This document shows, piece by piece, positions 1-9,952 of a DNA stretch of 64,000 nt (the stretch's first letter is position 1; every line of letters begins with the position of its first letter). The position numbers and the translations under genes are program-made. Source of the DNA: Bog-473 sp963804055 (GTDB lineage: Bacteria > Actinomycetota > Acidimicrobiia > Acidimicrobiales > RAAP-2); NCBI GenBank assembly GCA_963804055.1, contig CAWDOU010000001.1, positions 372,001-436,000 of the forward strand, given 5' to 3'. The notes under the pieces were generated by a model. The model searched no databases and had not been told where the DNA came from. It was given only the letters and a program-made list of their open reading frames with translations.

Positions 1-196
1 TCCCCGGCACCACGGAGAAGGACGTCCCGTCGGGCACATAGGTGTACGCCCTGCCATCGGAGAGTTGGAAGGCCAGCGGACGAACGACGTCGGCATCGCC
101 GTCGGAGAAGACGGCCCCGCGGCGTCGGAGGAGCGCAGGCAGCTCCTCCAGGTGGAACACATCAAAATCGATCGGCCCGAATCTGTCCCCGCCCAC
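1..196 (-). CDS. Unrecognised protein, N-terminal part, runs off the left edge
   Basis: Reading the reverse strand from a GTG at 196 gives 65 uninterrupted residues (VGGDRFGPIDFDVFHLEELP... ending ...SFSVVPG at the window edge) with a natural composition and high GC3. I do not recognise the family. The reading frame stays open upstream, but a TACATT -10-like hexamer at 203-208 lies 6 nt before the GTG, as in other apparently leaderless genes here, so I place the start there. It would be divergent from the membrane protein that starts at 350. The rest of the protein is outside the window. Confidence 0.45.
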   Translation of the reverse strand, partial: MGGDRFGPIDFDVFHLEELPALLRRRGAVFSDGDADVVRPLAFQLSDGRAYTYVPDGTSFSVVPG

Positions 197-202
197 GGCC
201 GA

Positions 203-208
203 AATGTA
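203..208 (-). promoter_or_regulatory. -10 box of an apparently leaderless promoter
   Basis: TACATT (reverse strand) ends 6 nt before the GTG at 196, fitting the TANNNT rule, so transcription would begin at the start codon. No Shine-Dalgarno is visible. Confidence 0.35.
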
Positions 209-349
209 GCAGCGCGCACCGCCGGGGACGCAGGCGTCGCCTCGGCTTGCCCGCCGTCGTGGTACCCAGGCAGGCCGCACGCGAGAAAGAGCAGGATCGG
301 CGCGGCGGCATCCCCACGCCGCGGTCGGCGGATTGCAACACTTGGCGCG

Positions 350-844
350 ATGACGTCGCTCGACCCGTCCGCGTGGCACGACTTCTTCGTGGGGTCGATG
401 GGGGCATCGGCCGCGTTGACGGGACTGCTCTTCGTGGCGATCTCCATCAACCTCCAGCAGATCCTGAAATACCCGAACCTGCCCGGACGGGCGGCGGGAA
501 GTCTCGGCGTGCTGGTCTGCGCGCTCGTGGTGGCCTGCTGTGCGCTGGCACCGCACCAGAGTCATGTCGCCCTCGGGGCGGAGATCGCCGTCGCGGGCGG
601 GGTCGTCGCGTTCCAGGCGGTGTGGGTCACGCTGCGGAACCGGATGGAGGAGGGCGACACCACCGTGTGGAAGATCGAGCGGCTGGTGACGCTGCTCCTT
701 CCGGGCTCCCTGTTCCTGGCGGGTGGCCTCAGTCTGATCGCCGCCGGAGGGGGCGGGCTCTACTGGGTGTTCGCCGCCACGGCGTTCGCCTTCATCGTGT
801 CCGCCCTCAACGCCTGGGTCCTCCTGGTCGAGGTGCTGCGGTAG
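350..844 (+). CDS. Small multi-pass membrane protein of unknown function
   Basis: 164 residues starting MTSLDPSAWHDFFVGSMG. About four to five hydrophobic segments are visible (roughly residues 15-33, 46-66, 70-90, 108-130 and 135-158), with a charged loop RNRMEEGDTTVW between two of them. The protein fills most of its length with membrane helices and has no soluble catalytic domain. The frame is open upstream to position 65, but that extension is Arg/Pro-rich and looks non-coding, so I chose the ATG at 350. It is convergent with the FMN reductase, 3 nt away. It resembles small uncharacterised actinobacterial membrane proteins; no function can be assigned. Confidence 0.7.
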   Translation: MTSLDPSAWHDFFVGSMGASAALTGLLFVAISINLQQILKYPNLPGRAAGSLGVLVCALVVACCALAPHQSHVALGAEIAVAGGVVAFQAVWVTLRNRMEEGDTTVWKIERLVTLLLPGSLFLAGGLSLIAAGGGGLYWVFAATAFAFIVSALNAWVLLVEVLR

Positions 845-847
845 CGC

Positions 848-1411
848 TCAGGGACGACGGGCGGCGGCCAGTGTCTCGAGCACACGCGTCAGCTCCTGCC
901 GCACCGCCCGATCGGCGATCAGCCCGTCCTCTCCGACCACGTCGCTCGTGAGCGGGAGCTCGACGCACGCCGGTTCGATGATGTCGGCTCCGACGTAGCC
1001 GAGCACCCGGCGCAGTGCGTCATGCGCGTGGGCGGCTCCCCGGGTGGAGACGTTGATCCACGCGACGGGCTTGGTGGAGATCGAACCGGGCTGCGCATCG
1101 CCGACGGTCCAGTCCAGGAGATTCTTGAACGAGCCCGGAAGGTCGCCGGCGTACTCGGGCGTCGAGAACACGAGTGCGTCTGCGCCTCTGATCTGCCCGC
1201 GCAGCTCCTCGACCGCCGGGGGGAGGGGGTCCCGGTCCGCATCGGGATTGAAGGCGGGCAGGGCCTCCATCCCGTGGTACACGGCACCCTGGACGGTTGC
1301 GGGCGCGCAGGCCAGGGCGCTGCGCAGCACGGCGGCATTGGTCGACTCCCGTCGCAGGCTGCCCGGCACCAACAGGACGCGAAAGATCGGAGCCACGCCA
1401 CGTCCAACCAC
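848..1411 (-). CDS. NADPH-dependent FMN reductase family protein
   Basis: A 187-residue flavodoxin-fold protein. The phosphate-binding loop PGSLRRESTN near residue 18 matches the GSLRxxSxN motif of NADPH-dependent FMN reductases (ArsH/ChrR/YieF type). STPEYAGDLPGSFKNLLDW, around residues 83-101, matches the TPEYNxSxPGxLKNxxDW flavin-contact motif. It should bind FMN and reduce flavin, quinones or other acceptors with NAD(P)H in the cytosol. The GTG at 1411 gives the longest sensible product; a GTG at 1396 (VAPIFRVLLV) is an alternative. Its neighbours give no pathway clue. Confidence 0.85.
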   Translation of the reverse strand: MVGRGVAPIFRVLLVPGSLRRESTNAAVLRSALACAPATVQGAVYHGMEALPAFNPDADRDPLPPAVEELRGQIRGADALVFSTPEYAGDLPGSFKNLLDWTVGDAQPGSISTKPVAWINVSTRGAAHAHDALRRVLGYVGADIIEPACVELPLTSDVVGEDGLIADRAVRQELTRVLETLAAARRP

Positions 1412-1511
1412 GCCGAAGAACCGGACATTCCGTCAGCACGCGGAGAGATGACCCTGCCTGGCGAGGTCAGCGCGCCGTCGAGGCGCGATGCCACGTCGTG
1501 GGAACGTGGGG

Positions 1512-2249
1512 TCAGCTGACCGCGAGAGCCAGCGAGGCAGTCACGCCCGAAGGCGAGGTTCCGTTCGGAAGGACGAGGACGACGCCGGCCGTGTCGCTGT
1601 ACTCACCGCCGCCCCCGCCGGGTGCGGCGGAGAAGACGGAGAGGGGATCACCCGGGCCGGCGCACGCGCGTGGCGAACTGCGCACAACGTCGGCTGGGTT
1701 CCCCGCCACAAGAGTGGTCGGATGCGGGGAGACGCACAGCCGGGTGCTCGCCAGTTGCGCGGCGTCCAGCCCGGATACCGCCTGCAGGGAGACGGTGGAC
1801 CGCCAACCGACCAGGGAACCCCTGGCGTCGTCGACGGTGATGGTGGAAATCGTCCCCTGGTACAGGGGCTCAGAGCGCCCGAAGGCACCAAGCTGTGTGA
1901 GGGGGACGGATTCCGCGGAGGGGGTGACGGTCAGAGGTCCGGGCAGGATCTCGATGCCGATGGTCTGTTTGGCCGCCAGGCCCGGGCTGCCGGTCGCGCT
2001 GTCGACGCTCGGGACCGGCGGAGGCGCCGGTGCGGTCGTGGTCGTGGAGGAGACGGAGCCCGCAGCGGATACGAGGACGGGGTTCCCGCTCAGGGAGACG
2101 AACTGGGAGTTGGCCGTCTCCGTTGCGGCGGCGTAGGTCGTCACGCCCCCCACGACAAGGGTGCCCACAATGATCGCCATGCCCGAGCTGAGCGCTCTGC
2201 GGCGGCGGTGCCGGCGACCACCCGGCGCGGCGCTTTCGTTTGGGGACAC
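1512..2249 (-). CDS. Secreted WxL-like domain protein (orphan)
   Basis: A 245-residue exported protein. A basic N-terminus (GGRRHRRRRALSSG) precedes a hydrophobic segment MAIIVGTLVVGGVTTYAAA, then a Thr/Pro-rich linker (TTTTAPAPPPVP). The C-terminal ~150 residues contain ITVDDARGSLVGW followed by a beta-rich tail with GGGGEYSDTAGVVLVLP. This matches the DxRGxxxGWxL core and following strands of the Firmicutes WxL cell-wall-binding domain, and the C-termini of the larger proteins at 38.5 and 45.3 kb in this window. The classical distal LTWxL motif is missing. Likely role: non-covalent attachment to the cell surface. It stands alone, about 36 kb from the main surface locus. The start is a GTG with a poor ribosome site, so the start is uncertain. 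Confidence 0.6.
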   Translation of the reverse strand: MSPNESAAPGGRRHRRRRALSSGMAIIVGTLVVGGVTTYAAATETANSQFVSLSGNPVLVSAAGSVSSTTTTAPAPPPVPSVDSATGSPGLAAKQTIGIEILPGPLTVTPSAESVPLTQLGAFGRSEPLYQGTISTITVDDARGSLVGWRSTVSLQAVSGLDAAQLASTRLCVSPHPTTLVAGNPADVVRSSPRACAGPGDPLSVFSAAPGGGGGEYSDTAGVVLVLPNGTSPSGVTASLALAVS

Positions 2250-2371
2250 ATGGTCTTGTCGCCCTGCTCGGGCGCTCCCTTAACCCCTGGTCCCTCGTAC
2301 TTTTGCGTAAATTGTGTGCGTCGAGTTTTGCGTGTGTTGTGTCTGCCGTCGCCCAAGGGCGCACGCTGGTC

Positions 2372-3436
2372 TCAGGTGACGACGAGACCCTTTCCCGTGA
2401 TGAGGGGAAGGTCCAGCGCCGTGACGAGCCCAGGCGGTGCCGCGACCACCGCCGGCACTGCGTTGACGAGTCGCATCGCAGTTGCCTTGAGCCCCGCAGT
2501 GTTGTGATCGCCGTCGGTGCCCATGAGCTGGAGGTCCAGTGTGTAGTTGGGCTCCCCCTTGATCTCCACGCGGTAGCAACCCTGGCCGGCCGGCTGCGGC
2601 CACGTGGCGCCGAGGTCGTCGCGGAGTCTCGTCACGTGCTCCAGGACGACGACGGCGCGGTCGCCGACCATCCCGCGCACCTCGAAGTGCATGGCGGCCG
2701 TCGTCCCGGCTTTGACGGTGCCGGCATCGACCTCGAAGTCCTCGGGCGCCGCCTCGCGTTCGTGCCACTCGGTCACCTCGGTCAAGGTGAGGCCCAGGCC
2801 GGCGGCGATCTGACGTACCACCGAGCCCCAGGCCATGGTGAGGACACCGGGCGTGAGGATGAACGGGACCTCGTCCATGGAGCCACCGAAACCCATGATC
2901 CCGAACAGCACCATGGGCTGGTTGTAGGTGGCGTAGTTGAGGATCTCCGAACAACGCACCTCTTCGATCCGCTCGCTGACCCCGGACAGCACGAGCGGCA
3001 GTGCGTCGTTGGCGAACCCCGGATCGACGCCGTTCACGAAGATCGAGACGCCCGCCTTCTCGGCCGCAGCGATGACGGGCGCGGCCAGGGGGTCGTCGGG
3101 CGCCGGGTATTGGAGCATCACCGGGCTCGAGGAGACCACGTTGATGCCGGCCGCCAGGAGGCGCTCGAGGTCCCCCAGGGCCTCGAAGATGCGGTCGTCG
3201 GCCATGGCGGTGTGCACGATGCAGTCGGGCTTCAGCGCGAGAAGGGCGTCGACGTCGCTTGTCGCCGCCACGCCGAAGGTGCGTGTGAGGCCGGCGAGCT
3301 CGCCGGCGTCATGCCCCACCTTGTCGGGGTTCGACACGTAGACCCCGACCAATTGGAGGTCCGGGTGGGCGTCGATTCCCGCCAGGGCGTGGCGCCCGAC
3401 ATTGCCGGTGCTCCACTGCACGACGCGGTACGGCAT
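2372..3436 (-). CDS. Dihydrodipicolinate reductase-like NAD(P)-dependent oxidoreductase
   Basis: A 354-residue protein with an N-terminal Rossmann fold: VVQWSTGNVGRHAL at residues 5-18 is the dinucleotide loop, followed by DapB-type strands. The rest resembles the DapB/2,4-diaminopentanoate dehydrogenase-like family common in actinobacteria, whose substrates are largely unknown. VNGVDPGFANDALP and the conserved GIMGFGG segment are typical of that group. It is not the lysine-pathway DapB, which is about 250 residues. It follows the SDR at 3449-4243 by 12 nt on the same strand, so the two are probably co-transcribed and act on the same metabolite class. Confidence 0.75.
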   Translation of the reverse strand: MPYRVVQWSTGNVGRHALAGIDAHPDLQLVGVYVSNPDKVGHDAGELAGLTRTFGVAATSDVDALLALKPDCIVHTAMADDRIFEALGDLERLLAAGINVVSSSPVMLQYPAPDDPLAAPVIAAAEKAGVSIFVNGVDPGFANDALPLVLSGVSERIEEVRCSEILNYATYNQPMVLFGIMGFGGSMDEVPFILTPGVLTMAWGSVVRQIAAGLGLTLTEVTEWHEREAAPEDFEVDAGTVKAGTTAAMHFEVRGMVGDRAVVVLEHVTRLRDDLGATWPQPAGQGCYRVEIKGEPNYTLDLQLMGTDGDHNTAGLKATAMRLVNAVPAVVAAPPGLVTALDLPLITGKGLVVT

Positions 3437-3448
3437 GGACGTGGCTCC

Positions 3449-4243
3449 TTAGAGGTCGGGAAGGGGGAACTCGAGGTTGGGCGACTGCAGGCCGCCGTCC
3501 ACCTCGATGATCTTGCCGGTGACGTAGGCGCCCGCGGGCGAGACCAGGTACAGGATGGCGGACGCGATGTCGTCCACATGACCGAGGCGCTTCAGCGGAG
3601 TCGCCTCCTCCATGGCGGTGCGGAGCTCGTCGCTCGACATGACGATGTCGAGGGCGGAGGTGGCGGTCGACCCGACGCCGATGGCGTTGACGCGGATGCG
3701 CGGCGCCAGGTCGCGCGAGGCGAGCCGCGTGTACTGCTCCAGCGCACCCTTCACGGTGCCGTAGCCGACGTAGCCGCGACCGGCCACGTGTCCCATGACC
3801 GAAGAGATGCTGACGATGGCCCCGCCAGGGTGGTCGCCCTCGAGCATGCGGGGCACGCCGGCCCGGATGAGGGCGTGCCCGGCCGAGACGTTGAAGCGGA
3901 ACGCCTCCTCCAGGAAGCGGGGCGAGGTGTCCAGCAGCGGTCTGGGCATCGTCCCGCCCATGTTGTTGACGATGATGTCGAGGCGGCCGAATTCGGAAAA
4001 GGCAGTCTCGGCCAGAGAGGCCATGAGGTCGAAGTCGGTGAGGTCGCCCGGGACGACGACCGCCCGGCGGCCGACGGCCTCCACCTGCTTGGCCACGGCG
4101 CGCAGCTGGTCCTCGGTGCGGGCCGCCAGCACGACGTCGGCACCCGCTTCGGCGAGAGCCACCGCGGTGGCGGCGCCGATGCCGCGCCCGCTGGCGGTGA
4201 CGACGGCGACCTGGTCGGTGACGAGGAATCGATCGAGGATCAT
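3449..4243 (-). CDS. Short-chain dehydrogenase/reductase
   Basis: A 264-residue classical SDR. The nucleotide-binding loop TASGRGIGAA lies near residue 16 (Gly-rich TGxxxGIG type), the structural NNMGG motif replaces the usual NNAG, the catalytic Ser is in SISSVMG, and the catalytic pair is YGTVK (YxxxK). The C-terminal GKIIEVDGG is the usual SDR ending. The substrate is not predictable. I start at ATG 4243 because a TACATT -10 box lies 6 nt upstream; an upstream extension to 4342 looks non-coding. It precedes the DapB-like gene and lies 62 nt downstream of ndh. Confidence 0.88.
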   Translation of the reverse strand: MILDRFLVTDQVAVVTASGRGIGAATAVALAEAGADVVLAARTEDQLRAVAKQVEAVGRRAVVVPGDLTDFDLMASLAETAFSEFGRLDIIVNNMGGTMPRPLLDTSPRFLEEAFRFNVSAGHALIRAGVPRMLEGDHPGGAIVSISSVMGHVAGRGYVGYGTVKGALEQYTRLASRDLAPRIRVNAIGVGSTATSALDIVMSSDELRTAMEEATPLKRLGHVDDIASAILYLVSPAGAYVTGKIIEVDGGLQSPNLEFPLPDL

Positions 4244-4249
4244 CCGCCG

Positions 4250-4255
4250 AATGTA
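4250..4255 (-). promoter_or_regulatory. -10 box of an apparently leaderless promoter for the SDR/DapB-like pair
   Basis: TACATT on the reverse strand, 6 nt before the ATG at 4243, with no Shine-Dalgarno between. The same geometry occurs at 203, 7643, 26902 and 31873. Confidence 0.4.
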
Positions 4256-4304
4256 GTTGCCTGCTCCCAATCGCGCCCTTGACGGCCGGGTTGACAACAG
4301 TCCG

Positions 4305-5747
4305 TCAGGGTGACACCGGTCCTTCCGCTGCGCCGGGTCCATCGCCCCTCGGCGCCGGAGTCCCGATGCGTGCCACGAGATCGGTCCAGCCCACGTTGTC
4401 CTCGAGGATGGGAAACGGTTTGGGCATGACGCGTGCCTTGACCTCGTCCGGCAGGCTCAGGTCGCCCCCGGTGTGCCCGACGCTGAACACACGTTCGGGC
4501 CGGGCGCGCCCGACCATGGCGCGGCCCCATCGCCACAGGGCGGTGAAGCGATGGCCGAACCCGTTCAGGAAGGCGAGGTGGACGAACATCCAGACGAGGA
4601 ACCCGGGGAACCCGCTGAGCCGCAGCGGGCCCACGCTGACCATCGCTTTGAAGCGGCCGATGGCGGCGGCGCTCCCGAGGTCGCGGTACCTGAAGGGCAC
4701 GCTGTCGGCACCCTTCAGGCGCCGCTTGATCGTGTTGGCCGCGTGCAGACCTCCCTGCATCGCGACCTCGCAGACCCCGGGCAGGTCGTCGATGGATGCC
4801 ATGTCGCCGAGGGCGAAGACCTCCGGGTGCCCGGGCAGGCTGAGGTCGGGGAGGACGGCGATCCTGCCCGAGCGGTCGGTTTCGGCCCCGGTCGCCTCGG
4901 CCAGGAGGCCCGCCAACGGGGACGCTTGGACTCCGGCGGCCCAGATCACGGTGCCGCACTCGTAGCGGCCCTTCTCCCCGGTGGCGCTCTCGGTGTCGAC
5001 GCCCAATGGATCGACGCCGACCACGCGGAGTCCCATGCGCAGTTCCACGCCCATCTTCTCCAGCTCGGTGCGGGCGCGCCCGGAGAGGTGGCCGCCGAAG
5101 TTGGCCAGCGGCTCCGTGCCGCCGTCGATCATGATCACCCGCACGGAGCCGGGCTGAATGTGGCGGAAGTCCTTGACCAGGCTGCGCGAGGCGAGCTCGC
5201 GGATCTGTCCGGCCAGCTCGACTCCCGTCGGGCCCGCCCCCACAATGACGAATGTCATCCAGAAGCGCTGCAGCGCCAGGTCCGCGAGGTTCTCGGCGAG
5301 CTCGAGCGAGCCGTACACGCGTCGCCGCAGCTCCATGGCGTCGTCGATCGTCTTCATGCCCGGGGCGATCATGGCGAACTCGTCGTGGCCGAAGTACGAC
5401 TGACCGGCCCCGGCGGCGACAATGAGGCTGTCGTAGCGGAACTCGTTGATCTCGCCCGGGAGGGCAGCCGTGTGGACCACCCGACGCTCCAGGTCGAAGC
5501 CGGTCACCGTGGACAGCACGACGGTGACGTTCTTGCGCTTGCGAAAGATGTGGCGCAGGACCGGAGAGATGGAGCCGGGCGACAAAATGCCCGTCGCCAC
5601 CTGGTAGAGCAGCGGCTGGAAGAGGTGGTGGTTTCGTCGGTCGATGAGCGTGACGTCGAGGCCGGCGGCAGCCAGCAGCCTGGTGGCCGGCAGCCCGCCG
5701 AACCCGCCCCCCACGACGACCACGCGGTGCGGCTGCGTCGCGGTCAT
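4305..5747 (-). CDS. ndh: Type II NADH dehydrogenase (NDH-2)
   Basis: A 480-residue membrane-associated flavoprotein that oxidises NADH and reduces quinone without pumping protons. The FAD loop VVVVGGGFGGLPATRLL is at residues 9-25, the NADH loop FVIVGAGPTGVELAGQI near 175, and the second FAD motif VFALGDMAS near 325. The C-terminal hydrophobic stretch FPGFLVWMFVHLAFLNGFG is typical of the membrane-anchoring part of actinobacterial NDH-2. The ATG at 5747 is chosen because the FAD loop begins a few residues later. It sits 10 nt downstream of the GH15 gene on the same strand. With cytochrome bd encoded nearby, it could form a non-pumping or weakly coupled respiratory branch; that link is inference. 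Confidence 0.93.
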   Translation of the reverse strand: MTATQPHRVVVVGGGFGGLPATRLLAAAGLDVTLIDRRNHHLFQPLLYQVATGILSPGSISPVLRHIFRKRKNVTVVLSTVTGFDLERRVVHTAALPGEINEFRYDSLIVAAGAGQSYFGHDEFAMIAPGMKTIDDAMELRRRVYGSLELAENLADLALQRFWMTFVIVGAGPTGVELAGQIRELASRSLVKDFRHIQPGSVRVIMIDGGTEPLANFGGHLSGRARTELEKMGVELRMGLRVVGVDPLGVDTESATGEKGRYECGTVIWAAGVQASPLAGLLAEATGAETDRSGRIAVLPDLSLPGHPEVFALGDMASIDDLPGVCEVAMQGGLHAANTIKRRLKGADSVPFRYRDLGSAAAIGRFKAMVSVGPLRLSGFPGFLVWMFVHLAFLNGFGHRFTALWRWGRAMVGRARPERVFSVGHTGGDLSLPDEVKARVMPKPFPILEDNVGWTDLVARIGTPAPRGDGPGAAEGPVSP

Positions 5748-5757
5748 CGGTGTCCGC

Positions 5758-7635
<1,878 letters not shown>

Positions 7636-7642
7636 CTTCCCG

Positions 7643-7648
7643 ATGCTA
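7643..7648 (-). promoter_or_regulatory. -10 box of an apparently leaderless promoter for the GH15 gene
   Basis: TAGCAT on the reverse strand, 7 nt before the ATG at 7635. A GGGAAG lies between but is too close to act as a normal Shine-Dalgarno. Confidence 0.35.
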
Positions 7649-7777
7649 GGGCTCTTGCGCCTTGTCGGCTCGGGGAAGGTGGCACCGGGTGACAACATCC
7701 CGCAACCGGGCGCTGGGTCGCTAGCGTACGGACCATCGCTCGAGAACGCGCCTGGGGCGCGGGAAGGAGGCAGGCCC

Positions 7778-8551
7778 ATGGCCGGAGAGCTCGAGGGCAA
7801 GGTTGCCGTCGTGACCGGGGGCAACACCGGCATCGGTCAGGCGGTCGTGGTGGCCTTGGCCGGCCAGGGCGCCAAGGTGGTCATCGACTACGTCTCCAAC
7901 GAGCAGGCCACCCAGGAGCTGGAGCAGAAGCTCAGCGCCTTGGGGGAGATGACGGTCGCCGTCGAGGCCGACGTGTCGAAGCTCGACGACCTGCAGCGGA
8001 TGGTGGACACCGCCGTCTCGAGCTTCGGACGGCTGGACATCCTGGTGAACAACGCCGGCATTGAGACGCGCACCTCGGTCTTGGACACGACCGAGGATCA
8101 GTACGAGAAGGTCCTGGCCATCAACCTGAAGAGCGCGTTCTTCGGGATCCAGATCGCGGCCAAGCAGATGATCGCCCAGGGCGGGGGTGGTCGCATCATC
8201 AACATGACCTCGGTGCACGAGGACTGGCCCATGCCCGGGAACACCGCCTACTGCCTCGCCAAAGGGGGCATGCGGATGCTGACGAGGACGGCCGGGGTGG
8301 AACTGGCGCCGCACAACATCTGCGTCGTCGGTGTCGGACCAGGAGCAGTGGACACCCCGATCAACGCGCAGACGGTGGCGGACCCGAAGGCCCTGGCCTT
8401 GCTCAACAGTTCCATCCCGCTCGGCCGCGTGGCGGAGCCCGACGAGATCGCCTCGGTCGTGGCCTTCCTCGCCGGACCTGGTGCGGGTTACATCACCGCC
8501 ACGACGATCTTCGCCGACGGCGGCATCATGCAGAGCAGCCCGGGGCTCTGA
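7778..8551 (+). CDS. Short-chain dehydrogenase/reductase (glucose 1-dehydrogenase-like)
   Basis: A 257-residue classical SDR: TGGNTGIGQAV (cofactor loop, residue 14 on), NNAGIE, catalytic Ser in NMTSVHEDWP, YCLAK (YxxxK), and the C-terminal FADGG. The sequence is closest in feel to glucose 1-dehydrogenase/3-oxoacyl-ACP reductase-type SDRs, but the substrate is unknown. A good ribosome site (GGAAGGAGG at 7762-7770) sits before ATG 7778. It is followed after 3 nt by the antibiotic-biosynthesis-monooxygenase gene, so the two are co-translated. Confidence 0.9.
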   Translation: MAGELEGKVAVVTGGNTGIGQAVVVALAGQGAKVVIDYVSNEQATQELEQKLSALGEMTVAVEADVSKLDDLQRMVDTAVSSFGRLDILVNNAGIETRTSVLDTTEDQYEKVLAINLKSAFFGIQIAAKQMIAQGGGGRIINMTSVHEDWPMPGNTAYCLAKGGMRMLTRTAGVELAPHNICVVGVGPGAVDTPINAQTVADPKALALLNSSIPLGRVAEPDEIASVVAFLAGPGAGYITATTIFADGGIMQSSPGL

Positions 8552-8554
8552 TCG

Positions 8555-8866
8555 ATGACCGACGAACTGGTGATCGTTGCCGGGACCTTCACGGTCGACC
8601 CGGCGCGGCGGGCTGAGTTCCTCGAGGGCCGGCTGGAGTCGATCCTCGCGTCCCGGGGGGACCGGGGGTGCCTGGAGTACACCATGAGCGCCGACGCCGT
8701 CGACCCGGCCCTCGTCCGGCTCTTCGAGATGTGGACGTCGATGGATGACCTGCAGGCCCACGTGCAGCGCATCCGGGCATCGCCACCTGGGGAGGGTGGT
8801 GTGCCCGTGCTCGGGCGCGACATGAAGATCTACGTGCACGCGCAGGAGCAACCCTTCGGATCCTGA
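8555..8866 (+). CDS. Antibiotic biosynthesis monooxygenase (ABM) fold protein
   Basis: A 103-residue ferredoxin-like alpha/beta barrel protein of the ABM/YgiN type. VAGTFTVDPARRAEFLEGR opens the fold, followed by GCLEYTMSADAVDPALVRLFEMW and a C-terminal strand. Members are small cofactor-free quinol monooxygenases or heme/redox helpers. It begins 3 nt after the SDR stop, which implies translational coupling and a shared substrate. It is convergent with cydB. Confidence 0.85.
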   Translation: MTDELVIVAGTFTVDPARRAEFLEGRLESILASRGDRGCLEYTMSADAVDPALVRLFEMWTSMDDLQAHVQRIRASPPGEGGVPVLGRDMKIYVHAQEQPFGS

Positions 8867-8878
8867 CGGGCGCGGCCC

Positions 8879-9943
8879 TCAGGTTGGCGTTCTTGGTGTC
8901 TCGGCCCCGGCCGGAGCCGGGTTCACGGTGTCACCGGCGACGTCGTCTCCGCCGACCCTCGGCACCGAGAGCCGCTTGCGGAAGACGTGGTACCCCCACG
9001 CCTGGTAGACGAGGACGCACGGGAAGAAGATCACGGCGACGACCGTCATCACCTTGAGGGTGTATGGAGGGCTCGCGGTGTTGTTCACCGTGAGGTTGTA
9101 CGCCGCGTTGGTGGTCGAGATCATCACTCGCGGGAACAGCTCCTGGAAGATGGAGCCCACCGTCCCCGCGATGCCGACGGCGGCGGCGGTGAAGGCCCAT
9201 CCATCCGCCTTGGCCGAGGCGAGCCACGCGGCGGCGATGACAGCCATGAGGCCCAGCGCTTCAATGGGCTTGGGCACGAAGCCCGTGCTGAGGCCGACAT
9301 GGATCCACGTCATGAAGCCGAAGGTCACGACGACGGCCACGGCTCCGATCACGACAGAAGCGCGCTGTGCCCGCGCGTGCAATTCGCCGGTCGTCTTGAG
9401 CGTCAGGTACGTGGCGCCCATGAAGAGCGAGAGCACCAAGAGGGTCACGCCCGTCCACAGGCCAAATGGGGTCAGGAGCGTCCAGAAGCTTCCGGTGAAT
9501 TGGTGGGACTTGTTGATGGGCAGCCCATGCAGCAGGTCGCCGAGGGCGACCCCGACGAGCAGGGGGATCAACGCGCTCCCGATCGTCAGTCCCCACCGCC
9601 AGGTCGAACGCCAACGCGGGTCGTCGAACTTGCGCTGGTATTCGAACGCGAGGCCGCGCACCATCAGCGCGACGAGCAGGACGACGAGCGCCAGATAGAA
9701 GGTCGAGAACATCGTGGCGTACCAGCTCGGGAAGGCGGCGAAGATCACCGCTCCGGCGACGATCAGCCACACCTCGTTCCCGTCCCAGACAGGCCCGATC
9801 GTGTTGACGATGACGCGGCGCTCCGTGTCGGTGCGGCCGAGGAACGAGTGCAGCATGCCGACGCCGAAGTCGAAGCCTTCGAGGACGAAGAAGCCGACCC
9901 AGAAGAGGACGTCGACGATATACCAGAGATCTCCGAGTGTCAT
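8879..9943 (-). CDS. cydB: Cytochrome bd ubiquinol/menaquinol oxidase subunit II
   Basis: A 354-residue integral membrane protein with about eight to nine helices, the usual CydB length. Its start, LGDLWYIVDVLFWVGFFVLEGFDFGVG, followed by GRTDTERRVIVNTIGPVWDGNEVWL, is diagnostic. It pairs with CydA in the plasma membrane to reduce O2 with quinol electrons at high affinity. It is the last gene of cydD-cydC-cydA-cydB and starts 9 nt after the cydA stop. Confidence 0.96.
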   Translation of the reverse strand: MTLGDLWYIVDVLFWVGFFVLEGFDFGVGMLHSFLGRTDTERRVIVNTIGPVWDGNEVWLIVAGAVIFAAFPSWYATMFSTFYLALVVLLVALMVRGLAFEYQRKFDDPRWRSTWRWGLTIGSALIPLLVGVALGDLLHGLPINKSHQFTGSFWTLLTPFGLWTGVTLLVLSLFMGATYLTLKTTGELHARAQRASVVIGAVAVVVTFGFMTWIHVGLSTGFVPKPIEALGLMAVIAAAWLASAKADGWAFTAAAVGIAGTVGSIFQELFPRVMISTTNAAYNLTVNNTASPPYTLKVMTVVAVIFFPCVLVYQAWGYHVFRKRLSVPRVGGDDVAGDTVNPAPAGAETPRTPT

Positions 9944-9952
9944 TGCAGGCTC

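Noticed and set aside
2240..4282. Long forward open frame of 680 codons
   Set aside because: It is the antisense of the DapB-like and SDR genes; composition is Gly/His/Arg/Val-rich with no domain, a GC-skew shadow.
4301..4313. GTCAGGG-TGAC as another copy of the TGACG/CGTCA operator
   Set aside because: Half-sites are in the opposite order and the flanks do not match the ATCTGA/TCAGAT arms.
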